Positions 1-8,327 of a stretch of 64,000 nucleotides of DNA are shown one piece after another. The position numbers and the translations under genes are program-made. The first letter of the stretch is position 1. The number at the start of each line of letters is the position of its first letter. The stretch is from Oceanobacillus sp. J11TS1 (GTDB taxonomy: Bacteria; Bacillota; Bacilli; Bacillales; Amphibacillaceae), in the NCBI RefSeq assembly GCF_018333215.1, contig NZ_BORO01000001.1, positions 62,001 through 126,000 on the forward strand. Reading direction: 5' to 3'. The notes beneath the pieces were generated by a model. The model had not been told where the DNA came from, did not search any database, and was given only the letters and a program-made list of their open reading frames with translations.

Positions 1-126
1 TGGCAGATAGGAGAGAAAGATTTAGCTGCAGAACATCATCAAAAAGCAAAATTCTACCGACCATATGATAGCCAGGTGCAATACAATGAAAGATTCTTTA
101 AAGAATATAAAGAAAATAACAGCTGA
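1..126 (+). CDS. C-terminal fragment of an unidentified protein, possibly TPR-type
   Basis: Frame 1 is open from the window edge to a TGA at 124-126, giving 41 residues (WQIGEKDLAAEHHQKAKFYR, then a charged tail). The pattern W-x-x-G-E-K-D-L-A-A-x-H-x-x-x-A resembles the last helix of a tetratricopeptide-type repeat. That would fit a neighbour of the TPR-containing glycosyltransferase that converges on it, but the fragment is too short to name. A bidirectional terminator hairpin lies 58 bases after the stop. Confidence 0.45.
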   Translation, partial: WQIGEKDLAAEHHQKAKFYRPYDSQVQYNERFFKEYKENNS

Positions 127-183
127 GATAATTTGTGAAAAAAGGAGGGGAAAATGAATTTGAAATAGACAGTTATAAAAACG

Positions 184-212
184 GGAAAAAGGATTATTGG
201 AATCCTTTTTCC
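184..212. terminator. bidirectional rho-independent terminator
   Basis: Perfect 12-bp inverted repeat GGAAAAAGGATT / AATCCTTTTTCC with a 5-base loop. It separates two convergent genes. On the minus strand it is followed by CCCGTTTTTAT, so it should end the spore-surface operon; on the plus strand the T-run is inside the stem. Confidence 0.7.
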
Positions 213-303
213 AATTTAATAGGTTTTTAGCACAGTGCTCATAAGTATAAAGCTAGCATAGATGCGGATAGACGGCTGATGCAACCAGCCTATATAACAT
301 GTT

Positions 304-1338
304 TCAACTTCTCTCTCCATCGTCTGTTGCTTTTAATTTCTCTGAACAGATATTTTTATAGTGCATAGCTCGGAAACTTCCGACACCTTTAAGAATTAAA
401 TAGTCAGGGTGATGTTCGCCGAGCTCCAGGCATTTTTCAAAGCATGTTTTTGCGTTTTGGTAATCCGATTGGTGAAGGAGAATCAATCCTTTATAAAAAT
501 GTAAATCAACGTAATCCGGATAAAGAAGCAGCGCTTTCTCGATACCTGGCAGTGCCTGATTCATGCTGTTGGTCTGAATTAATATGTCGTATTTCAGCTT
601 ATAATGAACGGAAGGAGGTTTTTTCCCAATCAGTAAAAAATTAAAAATAGATTGATTGACATATTCAAGCGCCAGTTTATATTCTTTAAGGCGATAGTGC
701 TCGCTGGCCAGATGATATTCAACCCAAGGACTGTGCATTTCCTTTTTTGCTTCCAATTTCAGTATCTTTTTATTGCGGATGGATTTATTTTTGGCTTTTG
801 TTATTTCATCAATATAACCGTAATGAAGGATAGGCATATCGATTATATCTGTTGTCAGCTTCTCGGGCTCTCCATCTAATGTTTCGTGAATCCGGTTAAT
901 AAATTGAATACCTTGGTGGTTGCGGAATAAGCGGGGCTGGTGGTGGGTATAGGAGTCGTGATTTAGAGCATCTAAGTGTTCCCCTATAAAATTGGTTATT
1001 GGCAGAAACAGCAAATTAGCTTGCTTGTTTTTTAATATTTCCTTGTAGAATTCCGGATTCTGTATATCTAAACATTCATCTGCATCCAGCCATAATATCC
1101 ATTCTCCCGTTGCTTTAGCTAACCCTTCATTTCTTGCATTTGCAAAATGTTGATCCCATGGATAATGAAAAATTTTTGAATGGAATTTCTTTGCAATGTC
1201 GATGGTGTTATCAGTAGAACCTGTATCGACTATAATAATTTCTTCTGCAAAATCCTGTACGCTGGATAAACATTTTTCAAGGAAGGCTCCTTCATTTTTG
1301 ACAATCATACATAGTGTAATCATTGGTATTGTTTTCAC
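304..1338 (-). CDS. family 2 glycosyltransferase with C-terminal TPR region
   Basis: Inverting GT-A sugar transferase, 344 residues. The N-terminal domain (about 1-200) opens with ITLCMIVKNEGAFLEKCL, has the nucleotide-binding VDTGSTDNT segment and the metal-binding LDADE motif near residue 87. Residues 205-320 form helical repeats (YHLASEHYRLKEYKLALEYV; GLILLHQSDYQNAKTCFEKC) typical of TPRs. This GT2+TPR layout is shared with SunS-type protein glycosyltransferases. The start is GTG, 8 bases after AGGAGG. It is the last gene of the collagen-like operon, so glycosylation of spore-surface proteins is the likely job (inference). Confidence 0.85.
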   Translation of the reverse strand: MKTIPMITLCMIVKNEGAFLEKCLSSVQDFAEEIIIVDTGSTDNTIDIAKKFHSKIFHYPWDQHFANARNEGLAKATGEWILWLDADECLDIQNPEFYKEILKNKQANLLFLPITNFIGEHLDALNHDSYTHHQPRLFRNHQGIQFINRIHETLDGEPEKLTTDIIDMPILHYGYIDEITKAKNKSIRNKKILKLEAKKEMHSPWVEYHLASEHYRLKEYKLALEYVNQSIFNFLLIGKKPPSVHYKLKYDILIQTNSMNQALPGIEKALLLYPDYVDLHFYKGLILLHQSDYQNAKTCFEKCLELGEHHPDYLILKGVGSFRAMHYKNICSEKLKATDDGERS

Positions 1339-1382
1339 TTCATTTTCCTCCTGGTCTGGGAAGTTGATTTTATAAAAATGCT

Positions 1383-1862
1383 TTACTTATTTGGCGGGAT
1401 AGATAGCCAAGGACGAAGGGGCGGAGTATCCCTAATAATGGTAACTTTGGGATAATAGCTTGACAGCAGATATAAAGTATCTAGACATCGTCTTTTATGT
1501 GATTCGAAAGAAAATGGGTGCTGTTGGAGTTGTACTTTAAGGTCAAGAATCTGCTTCCGGATTTTATTTTTCATGTATTCTTGGGAATCATCAGGTGCAT
1601 CAATAGTACTGGCATAATAAGAAATATTTTCAAACGAGTCTGTTTGTTGAAAAAAATGGTAATGTATTTTTTCAAGTAAGGAGAGGGAAAAAAGCAGCTT
1701 TCTTTCAAATTTTTCTTTTTCTGAATCGGATATTTTCCTCCTGTTTTCATAGAACAAATAATAATAATCTGTGAGGAAAGACAAGAAAATGTGTGTGAAA
1801 GCGTTATAATTCAATTCGCATACATGTAATTTCTCTTCTATGGCTGAATCACTGCACATCAT
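1383..1862 (-). CDS. orphan protein of the spore-surface operon
   Basis: 159 residues that I do not recognise. The sequence is rich in Tyr, Phe, His and charged residues and looks helical (FLSFLTDYYYLFYENRRK; KFERKLLFSLSLLEKIHYHF), with a C-terminal tail DTPPLRPWLSIPPNK. It has no signal peptide or clear membrane segment. ATGATG start follows GGAAGGAG. It starts 15 bases after the upstream Cys-rich gene and ends 44 bases before the glycosyltransferase, so it is co-transcribed with exosporium-type proteins. A structural or assembly role is only an inference from position. Confidence 0.7.
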   Translation of the reverse strand: MMCSDSAIEEKLHVCELNYNAFTHIFLSFLTDYYYLFYENRRKISDSEKEKFERKLLFSLSLLEKIHYHFFQQTDSFENISYYASTIDAPDDSQEYMKNKIRKQILDLKVQLQQHPFSFESHKRRCLDTLYLLSSYYPKVTIIRDTPPLRPWLSIPPNK

Positions 1863-1877
1863 TTTCTCCTTCCCCCT

Positions 1878-2309
1878 TTATTCATCGGAGCATGGTTTGT
1901 GTTCGCGGCATTTTTTACAATGACAATCTGATGAAGAATGGTAACCCATTTCTTCATAGAAATTATTACTGCACCCCCGCTCTTTGGATTTTGACTTTTT
2001 ATCATTACACTTACAATTACGTTCGCATGACTCATCTAAAGCAGCGACATCTTCCAGTTTAAATTGAAGGAGCATCTGTGATTTAACAATTGTCCGTAAC
2101 GTTTTATTGATGCTGTCGTTCATTTTAAGATAATCATTTAAGCAGTGGTGTGGATTTTTTAGGAACGCCTGAAGCTTTTCTCCTTCTGCATTTAAAATAT
2201 GAGACAATCCTATTTCTTCTAAAGCAATGGAAGACAATAGTAAATCTATTGTTTCACAATGTTTTAGTGAGATAACAGGAGTGATATTTGGGATATTTGG
2301 CATTGACAT
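1878..2309 (-). CDS. collagen-associated N-terminal domain protein with Cys-rich tail
   Basis: 143 residues. Positions 1-95 match the N-terminal domain of the collagen-like protein at 2813-4495 (NIPNITPVISL, then [20 protein letters not shown]), including the conserved glycine-lysine stretch NAEGEK. The collagen part is replaced by a cysteine- and lysine-rich tail from about residue 96 (CERNCKCNDKKSKSK; CHCKKCREHKPC) with nine cysteines. Such a tail could form disulphide or metal-linked contacts in a spore layer (inference). It sits 53 bases after the 99-residue paralogue in the same operon. Confidence 0.75.
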   Translation of the reverse strand: MSMPNIPNITPVISLKHCETIDLLLSSIALEEIGLSHILNAEGEKLQAFLKNPHHCLNDYLKMNDSINKTLRTIVKSQMLLQFKLEDVAALDESCERNCKCNDKKSKSKERGCSNNFYEEMGYHSSSDCHCKKCREHKPCSDE

Positions 2310-2362
2310 AATATTTCCTCCCAGTATTTTGCAAGTAAGTCTAAATGAAAGTATTTTATCTT

Positions 2363-2662
2363 TTAATCAATTATTTCCGTTATATTTTTAAGTTTTGTAT
2401 GCAGTATTATTTCTTTTTTTATTATCATTTCCAACGTAGATTGGACACTTTCATTTATATCAAGTAAGTCATTTAATTCTGGAAACGTTTCAGGAGAATC
2501 TATCAAAGTACCTAATGTATATTGGATTTTTTCTCCTTCTGCGTTAATGATATGAGCCAAACCAAGGTCTTCAAAAGCAATCGAAGCTAATAATAAATTA
2601 ATGACATCCGCTCGATTGATAGTGATTTCTGGTGTGATATTTGGGATATTTGATTGTGACAA
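2363..2662 (-). CDS. stand-alone collagen-associated N-terminal domain protein
   Basis: 99 residues consisting of nothing but the shared N-terminal domain (NIPNITPEITI, LLLASIAFEDLGLAHIINAE, then GTLIDSPETFPELNDLLDIN). It aligns along its whole length with residues 1-97 of the collagen-like protein. The start is TTG, 9 bases after a GGGGGAAG ribosome site. It lies after the terminator of the collagen gene, so it may have its own promoter or be reached by read-through. It might fill the same anchoring sites as the collagen protein without a stalk (inference). Confidence 0.75.
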   Translation of the reverse strand: MSQSNIPNITPEITINRADVINLLLASIAFEDLGLAHIINAEGEKIQYTLGTLIDSPETFPELNDLLDINESVQSTLEMIIKKEIILHTKLKNITEIID

Positions 2663-2776
2663 ATCGCTTCCCCCTTATTTGGTAGACATATAACTACTGC
2701 CGTACCATTATCGTATGGCTAACCTCGTTATGCCGTTCCATAATTGGGTGACTGTCTAATAATAAAGAAGAAAAAA

Positions 2777-2803
2777 GCTGGAGGTGTACAAAAACACTCC
2801 AGC
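2777..2803 (-). terminator. rho-independent terminator of the collagen-like gene
   Basis: On the minus strand the stem GCTGGAGTGT / ACACCTCCAGC is followed by TTTTTTCTTC. It lies 9 bases after the collagen gene stop and before the next gene of the same direction. Confidence 0.8.
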
Positions 2804-2812
2804 CTAAAGAAA

Positions 2813-4495
2813 TTATAAAATTTGGTGAACAGACCAGACAATACCTGTTCCGCCGCCACCGAGGTTTAATCCGATTGTTAACCCATTTGCTACATAGAAT
2901 AACCCAATCTGGTCACCTGCATTTAATTCGACTTCCCCTGATAAGGTTACCGTTCCGTTACCTAAGACTGCTCTTAGAGTAAGAAGTAAGGCAACGTTAA
3001 CGTTCAGAACAGGAAATAATCCGGAAATTAAATTTGTAGGTGCCGGTGTAATACGCTGAATAGAGAGTGATGGGTTTACGCCTGCTCCCAGACTGGCTGT
3101 CAACGCGGCGGTTGTTTGATAATTTAGTGTTGCCGTGATGGCATAACGGCCGGTTACAGTTGCTGTGAAAATACCGGTAGTTGGATTAAAGTTAGGATTA
3201 CTATAATAAGGCGCTGTTGTGGTCCAGGGCCCAGCTATTTGTTGAGAACTTGATACAGTCAATGCTGGTCTCAATGCAGAGAAGCCGTTCCCGGCCACAT
3301 TTGGTCCAGTTGGCCCCGTAGGTCCGGTAGCACCAGCAGGCCCCGCAACGCCGGTAGGCCCTGTAGCGCCAGCCGGTCCTGCAACGCCGGTAGGCCCGAT
3401 AGGTCCAGTAGCACCAGTCGATCCAGGAAGTCCGTCAGCGCCGGTAGGCCCGGTAGGTCCCGTAGCACCAGTAGCACCAGTAGCGCCAGCCGGCCCCGCA
3501 ACGCCGGTAGGCCCAATAGGTCCAGTAGCACCAGTCGATCCAGGAAGTCCGTCAGCGCCGTTAGGTCCGGTAGGCCCCGTAGCGCCAGCCGGCCCCGCAA
3601 CGCCGGTAGGCCCGATAGGTCCAGTAGCACCAGTCGGTCCAGGAAGTCCGTCAGCGCCAGTAGGTCCGGTAGCACCAGTCGGTCCCGCAACGCCGGTAGG
3701 CCCAATAGGTCCAGTAGCACCAGTCGGTCCAGGAAGTCCGTCAGCGCCGTTAGGTCCTGTAGGTCCGGTAGCACCAGTCGGTCCAGGAAGTCCGTCAGCG
3801 CCAGTAGGTCCCGTAGGTCCGGTAGCACCAGTCGATCCAGGAAGTCCGTCAGCGCCGGTAGGTCCCGTAGCACCAGCCGGCCCCGCAACGCCGGTAGGCC
3901 CGATAGGTCCGTCAGCGCCGGTAGGTCCCGTAGGCCCAGTAGCGCCAGCAGGCCCCGCAACGCCGGTAGGCCCGATAGGTCCGGTAGCACCAGTCGGTCC
4001 AGGAAGTCCGTCAGCGCCGGTAGGCCCAATAGGTCCAGTAGCACCAGTCGGTCCAGGAAGTCCGTCAGCGCCGGTAGGTCCCGTAGGCCCAGTAGCGCCA
4101 GCAGGCCCCGCAACGCCAGTAGGCCCAATAGGTCCCGTAGCACCAGTAGCGCCGGTAGGTCCTGTAGGCCCAGTAGGTCCCGTAGTTCCAGTTCCTCCAT
4201 CAGGAATAATACTAGTTACTTGTTTCAACTTATTATCTAGCAATAATTCTTTTTTCATAGCGGCAGCCAGCATATCCTGAACGGCTTCGTTTACTTCAAG
4301 TATTTCTGGGAGTGTTGCTGGTGTAGTGAGTCCCGGGATGGTTCCTAATGCATACTGGATCTTTTCACCCTCCGCATTGAGTATATGAGAAAGCCCTAAT
4401 TCTTCCATCGCGATGGAGGCTAATAGCAGATTGATTGCATCATCTCTTGTTAAAGATATATTGGGCGTGAAGTTTGGGAGATTTGGTTGGGACAT
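2813..4495 (-). CDS. exosporium-type collagen-like glycoprotein with BclA-like C-terminal domain
   Basis: 560 residues in three parts. Residues 1-99 form a helical N-terminal domain shared with the two genes downstream. Residues 101-399 are about 99 uninterrupted Gly-X-Y triplets, mostly [15 protein letters not shown] and [12 protein letters not shown] modules; the many threonines are typical O-glycosylation sites in BclA-like proteins. Residues 400-560 form a beta-rich, Ser/Thr/Gly-rich domain starting [15 protein letters not shown], as in trimeric jelly-roll (C1q/TNF-like) BclA C-termini. It lacks the usual short BclA leader, so anchoring is probably by the shared domain. ATG follows GAAAGGAG. 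Confidence 0.88.
   Translation of the reverse strand: MSQPNLPNFTPNISLTRDDAINLLLASIAMEELGLSHILNAEGEKIQYALGTIPGLTTPATLPEILEVNEAVQDMLAAAMKKELLLDNKLKQVTSIIPDGGTGTTGPTGPTGPTGATGATGPIGPTGVAGPAGATGPTGPTGADGLPGPTGATGPIGPTGADGLPGPTGATGPIGPTGVAGPAGATGPTGPTGADGPIGPTGVAGPAGATGPTGADGLPGSTGATGPTGPTGADGLPGPTGATGPTGPNGADGLPGPTGATGPIGPTGVAGPTGATGPTGADGLPGPTGATGPIGPTGVAGPAGATGPTGPNGADGLPGSTGATGPIGPTGVAGPAGATGATGATGPTGPTGADGLPGSTGATGPIGPTGVAGPAGATGPTGVAGPAGATGPTGPTGPNVAGNGFSALRPALTVSSSQQIAGPWTTTAPYYSNPNFNPTTGIFTATVTGRYAITATLNYQTTAALTASLGAGVNPSLSIQRITPAPTNLISGLFPVLNVNVALLLTLRAVLGNGTVTLSGEVELNAGDQIGLFYVANGLTIGLNLGGGGTGIVWSVHQIL
3299..4195 (-). repeat. tandem Gly-X-Y coding repeat
   Basis: About 900 bases of near-identical 9-base units nested in larger modules ([15 protein letters not shown], then [15 protein letters not shown], several copies). 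Copies differ at few positions, so the block is prone to length change by recombination or slippage. The same periodicity keeps a second reading frame open throughout, which should not be taken as a gene. Confidence 0.95.
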
Positions 4496-4567
4496 TGTGA
4501 TTCTCCTTTCTTTTAAAATAAATATACGAAAACAAAAACATTATTTGTAAGATTAAAAATCCACTAA

Positions 4568-4576
4568 TACTGTATG
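4568..4576 (-). promoter_or_regulatory. candidate sigma-K -10 element for the collagen-like gene
   Basis: On the minus strand CATACAGTA fits the sigma-K -10 consensus CATANNNTA exactly, about 70 bases before the ATG. A convincing -35 (AC) at 16-17 bases is not visible. Late mother-cell expression is expected for exosporium proteins; the six fixed bases can occur by chance in AT-rich DNA. Confidence 0.35.
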
Positions 4577-5541
4577 CTATTCAATATATTCTTTATTAGG
4601 GAACCGGTATGGACGTTTTACTATGATTTCTGTATTCAACAAAAATGGGTAGAAATTTTTAATTGGTTAGGAAATTATAAAATTGTTTGCGTGTGGGGAA
4701 CTATTTATAGAAAAAATATCTACGTCCAGCTCCAAGCGCCAATTTTAGTGCCAACTCATGAGTGCCCTAAGCTAAAGAAGAAGACTTGGAATTGGCAAGC
4801 TTAGATTTTTAAATGAGAATAAATGCAACTCTTTTAATAGTAGATAAGCAGTCTTATTGGCTTGTTTGATTCAGTAACCGTCAAATAGGAAGGGGATATT
4901 TCTCATCTCAACTTTTTGAAGTAGAAAAGAGCGACAAGTGGGAATTCGCTATTAATTAGGTTTTCTTGGTATTTTCCCAGCCCTTTATTCTTGGAAAAAC
5001 ACTATTCTAGTTAATGTGTACAATCTTACGGATTAAAATAACATAAATTATTTAATAACTAAAAGAAAGGAGGGTTAACTGGAAAGTCATAGGGACGTTG
5101 TTCTGATAAAGTCTTTTCCTATAAGTAGCTTAATTTAAAGGGGAAAAACCTTTATGAATACTGACTTCGAATTGAGAAATGCCACAAAAGTAACACTGTG
5201 ATAGTAAATGCAGCTTTATACTAGGACAAACATTGTGATAAATGCAGGGGGTCAATGCAAATATAAAAGTAATACAAAATTCAATAACGCCAGTCAGTAT
5301 GTGAAATCACTACTAATCGATAATAAGCGGAAATATCCAATGAATGGTTCCTGCATCCCCTTTCTCCTCGTAATTTATTGGTATGGACGTATTTAAAGAA
5401 CAACGTAAAGAAGTGTTTTAAAGAAATGCATAGTAAGGGGATGTGAGCTGTCTGTAAGGAAAAGAAAATTCCCTATTATGGCGGGTTTCCTTATTAATAA
5501 GACAGGCGTCCCAAAAACATCATGGAAAGGAATGAATAAGC
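4577..5541. other. long gene-free stretch in the spore-surface island
   Basis: About 960 bases between divergent genes without a convincing gene. Two open frames (4574-4804 and 5208-5396, plus strand) lack ribosome sites and have non-protein-like composition. A good Shine-Dalgarno (AAAGAAAGGAGGG, about 5063-5075) has no start codon after it. GGTATGGACGT occurs twice (about 4606 and 5381). This could be decayed coding DNA plus the divergent promoters. Confidence 0.5.
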
Positions 5542-6057
5542 TTGGTTAATTTAACAGAACGACAAAAAAAATTAATAAGGTTGCTAAATCTCTTGTCCCA
5601 AAACGCAGTTAACAACGCTCTCGGCACAAACGACACAAACAATACGAATAACACGAATGATGCTAACAACACTAATACCACTAATAACACTACCACTAAT
5701 GATGCTAACACCGCTAATATCGCAAATATCCTTAACCCCAGCAACTTAAATCTTGATAGCTCGCTAAGTAATAGTTTTTCACTTGATTTACTTGGACTGC
5801 TTAGACTTGCCGCAGATTTTAATCTGGATTTGGGTATCGGCAACGGTGGAGGAGGGACACCGGGGAATCCTGGTAACCCAACAAAAATGAGAGAAATCTT
5901 GCAAGGTTTAGTAAATAAGCCAGTGCAAGTTACTACTCCTTTTGACACAATATCCGGAACTCTACTCGGTGTTCTTGAGGACTATATTGTGATAATCGAA
6001 GAAACTGGTTCACAAGTACTTGTTGCACTTGACAAAATTGAATTTGTTGGTCAATAA
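5542..6057 (+). CDS. Asn/Thr-rich protein with C-terminal DUF2642-type domain
   Basis: 171 residues. A basic N-terminus (LTERQKKLIRLLNLLSQN) leads into a low-complexity Asn/Thr/Asp stretch at about 30-65 (repeated NNTN, NDAN and TTN units), then LNLDSSLSNSFSLDLLGLLR and a Gly/Pro hinge (GNGGGGTPGNPGNP). The last 55 residues (ILQGLVNKPVQVTTPFDTIS ... VLVALDKIEFVGQ) match the small beta-barrel DUF2642 type seen in spore coat proteins. The start is TTG after GGAAAGG at 5524-5530. It lies 20 bases before a second small protein of similar fold, so the two probably form a spore-surface pair. Confidence 0.75.
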   Translation: MVNLTERQKKLIRLLNLLSQNAVNNALGTNDTNNTNNTNDANNTNTTNNTTTNDANTANIANILNPSNLNLDSSLSNSFSLDLLGLLRLAADFNLDLGIGNGGGGTPGNPGNPTKMREILQGLVNKPVQVTTPFDTISGTLLGVLEDYIVIIEETGSQVLVALDKIEFVGQ

Positions 6058-6077
6058 AATGTAAAGGAGGAGTTTAG

Positions 6078-6287
6078 ATGTTTCAAGATAGACTTATTGA
6101 TCAACTTCCTATTCGAATCGGAGCGGGAGTTGAAATCGCTACCGATAACAATTTGATTGAAGGTACGCTTTCACTGGTAATCGGAGGTTTGATTTTTATT
6201 ATTAGTATTTCAAGCTATGGAATTGATATCAGATTAATTATTCCTTTAAATTCGATCAATTTCATTCGTTTCCCTGCAGCAGCATAG
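6078..6287 (+). CDS. short DUF2642-like protein
   Basis: 69 residues. The pattern IRIGAGVEIATDNNLIEGTL ... IDIRLIIPLNSINFIRFP mirrors the C-terminal domain of the preceding gene: binding loop, GTL strand, and a final 'I.LN.INFI' strand. ATG follows AAAGGAGGAG by 6 bases. It is probably co-transcribed with 5542-6057. Function unknown; a coat or exosporium component is an inference from context. Confidence 0.65.
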   Translation: MFQDRLIDQLPIRIGAGVEIATDNNLIEGTLSLVIGGLIFIISISSYGIDIRLIIPLNSINFIRFPAAA

Positions 6288-6336
6288 AATAAAAACCAGA
6301 TGAGCTTACCAATTTGGGAGAATAGAGGGATAAAAG

Positions 6337-6360
6337 TACCCTGGTTTGATAACCAGGGTA
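6337..6360 (+). terminator. hairpin after the DUF2642 gene pair
   Basis: Perfect 10-bp stem TACCCTGGTT / AACCAGGGTA with a TGAT loop, 50 bases after the stop. The downstream T content is modest (TCCTGTTTAT), so it may be a weak terminator or a processing stem before the pyruvyl transferase gene. Confidence 0.55.
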
Positions 6361-6404
6361 TCCTGTTTATGTCGGAATAAAGCTTAAAAGGGAGAAACTG
6401 TGTT

Positions 6405-7463
6405 ATGAAGAAAGTACTTTATATTGGTTGGATTGGATTCAAAAACTTAGGTGATGATTTATTATGGAATATATTTGAAAATCTTAGTAAGAAACACCTT
6501 AAAGAAAGTGAAATGACTATTATTCCTTCTTTTCCAAGCGTAGATATTAATAATATAGAAGAATATGACTTAGTTGTTTTAGGTGGAGGTTCATTATTAA
6601 CTCCATATTATGTTGGAATACTTCACAAAGCTCTTACGATGAACAAAAAAGTTATCATTTGGGGAAGTGGAATTGATAGGATTAAAGAACAAAAATTGAA
6701 TATGATGATGGAGGGGGAATCCCCTGCCTTAAATGAAATTTTCAGTTATGAAGATGCGCTATTATTAAGAGAAGTCTTTTCGGGTGCTTCTTTTGGGGGA
6801 GTTAGAGGACCATTAACTAAAAAAGCTCTCGAATTATTAGGTGTAAATGAAAAGGATATTCAAATAATTGGAGATCCAGGTGTGTTATTAAAATCAGATA
6901 TTAATATAGAGAAAGAGAAAAAGGAAAAAATAATCGGGATTAATTGGGGAACGGCAAAAAATAATTTGTATGGAAATGAACCGATATTAGAGAAGAAACT
7001 TATTAATATATGTGAGAGACTTAAAAATCGGGGGTATAAAATTTTAATTTATACCGTATGGAAAGGAGACATACCTGCCTGTAAAAGATTGTTTAATAAG
7101 ATTAATGATGGAAAAAACGTTACTCTTGATACAACATTATATACAGAACAAGAACTTATTTCACTTTTATCAACATGCACTTTGACTATAAACTTTAAGC
7201 TTCATCCCAACTTATTATCATTAGCTGCTAATGTTCCATATATTGCTCTAGGGTATCGTTTTAAGGCTTTTGATCTTTCTCAATCTTTGAATCTTGAGAA
7301 TTACGTTTTATCCACTAATTCGTCCGATTTAGAGAATGAAGTATTAAAAAAGGTAAGATTAATTGAGCGAAACAGTGAGGCCATTATTAATAAATATGAA
7401 AGGGTACAAAAGGTTTATCACCCTTTAATAGTAACACCATTTCTTAATAACCTGTATATATAA
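6405..7463 (+). CDS. polysaccharide pyruvyl transferase family protein (CsaB/WcaK type)
   Basis: 352 residues. The family transfers pyruvate from phosphoenolpyruvate as a ketal onto surface sugars. Visible family features are the N-terminal YIGWIGFKNLGDDLLWNIF, the VVLGGGSLLTP strand-loop, GVRGPLTKKALELLG, the IIGDPGVLL motif and the C-terminal NFKLHPNLLSLAANVPYIAL. ATG follows a weak GGGAGAAA site. Codon use is markedly AT-rich compared with most of the window, suggesting recent acquisition. Next to glycosyltransferases and spore proteins, it probably decorates a spore-surface glycan rather than the vegetative wall (inference). Confidence 0.85.
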   Translation: MKKVLYIGWIGFKNLGDDLLWNIFENLSKKHLKESEMTIIPSFPSVDINNIEEYDLVVLGGGSLLTPYYVGILHKALTMNKKVIIWGSGIDRIKEQKLNMMMEGESPALNEIFSYEDALLLREVFSGASFGGVRGPLTKKALELLGVNEKDIQIIGDPGVLLKSDINIEKEKKEKIIGINWGTAKNNLYGNEPILEKKLINICERLKNRGYKILIYTVWKGDIPACKRLFNKINDGKNVTLDTTLYTEQELISLLSTCTLTINFKLHPNLLSLAANVPYIALGYRFKAFDLSQSLNLENYVLSTNSSDLENEVLKKVRLIERNSEAIINKYERVQKVYHPLIVTPFLNNLYI

Positions 7464-8327
7464 TTAAGTTAATTTCTTAAATTAAGCCCTTGGCTCTCAA
7501 GAATCTTAAACCATTAAATAGAAGGTATCGTCTTGAGACACCATAACGGTATAATTATTTTTTCCTCTTGTTGTTCTAATAAACACATCAAATGCTCATT
7601 CGTCAAACATTCGATTACCAAGGACAGTCGTTCTCAATTTCCTAATTAACGAAAAGATGCGCGTGAAAATAAATTCATTTGTTGGATAATAGTATACAGA
7701 TGAACCCCCCACGGTTTAGCGAGTTTAGGTGTTATAACTATTTAAACCATTCTGGGCGCGGTTTCATCTGTTTTTTTATGGTTTGAGATAATTGTATTTA
7801 CTTTATTCACATCCTATAAAACGCATGATAGCATTCCTTTTTGAGGAGAAATTAAATTTGCACTCCTCATAGAAGGTATTATCCATCTTGAATTCTCGGC
7901 CATCATAATTACTCCGCAGAGGTTAGTTTATAATGCATTAAATCTTGAAGAAAATCGAATCGGTATCTAGCAAGATAGGAACACATGCTTGTGTGAGCAT
8001 GTGTCCAAAAGGTACCAAATATGGTCTTAAAGGTTGGGTCGACTTAACTCCTGTCGGTAAGGAAAGCATTCTTGGTTTAATTACGCATGCAAGAAAAGCT
8101 GTTTTCCTTTTCAAGAGGCAAAGTGTATGAAAATAGGGTGAAGGGAGAAGCGGGAAACCAAACACGAGTCTATTTACTTCTTGTCATTTAATAAATTGAA
8201 AATAGCCTGTAAAGTAGTTTTAATAACAGAACATTAAAATACCGAATGTTTTCAGTTTTTTAGAGAAGTAATTATGAAATTAATTTTAATTATAATCTGG
8301 TAGCTGGGTGAAAAAATTATCCTTTTA
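7464..8327. other. gene-free stretch between the pyruvyl transferase and cgeB-like genes
   Basis: About 860 bases with no supported gene. It contains TCTCAAGA (7495-7502) repeated inverted as TCTTGAGA (7531-7538), the large hairpin with T-run at 7697-7777, and a perfect 9-bp inverted repeat ACACATGCT / AGCATGTGT at 7981-8004. A 61-codon TTG frame at 7945-8130 has no ribosome site and matches nothing I know. Confidence 0.5.
7697..7777 (+). terminator. two-tier hairpin with T7 tail; terminator or end of a small RNA
   Basis: Outer stem CAGATGAA (7697-7704) pairs with TTCATCTG (7763-7770), extended by CC/GG across a bulged T. An inner stem GGTTTA (7713-7718) / TAAACC (7743-7748) lies inside. Seven Ts follow directly. 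It lies 234 bases beyond the pyruvyl transferase stop, unusually far for a plain terminator. Confidence 0.5.

Noticed and set aside
3271-4200. 309-codon open frame on the minus strand within the collagen region
   Set aside because: It is the shifted frame of the 9-base collagen repeats; its Leu/Arg/Asp repeat pattern follows from GGN-CCN-ACN codons, and it has no separate ribosome site.
4574-4804. 76-codon plus-strand frame
   Set aside because: No ribosome site, low-complexity Trp/Phe/Tyr-rich product, overlaps the likely promoter of the collagen gene.
5208-5396. 62-codon plus-strand frame
   Set aside because: No ribosome site and no protein-like pattern.
7945-8130. 61-codon TTG-start frame spanning a 9-bp inverted repeat
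   Set aside because: No Shine-Dalgarno sequence; product matches no family; more likely non-coding or decayed DNA.
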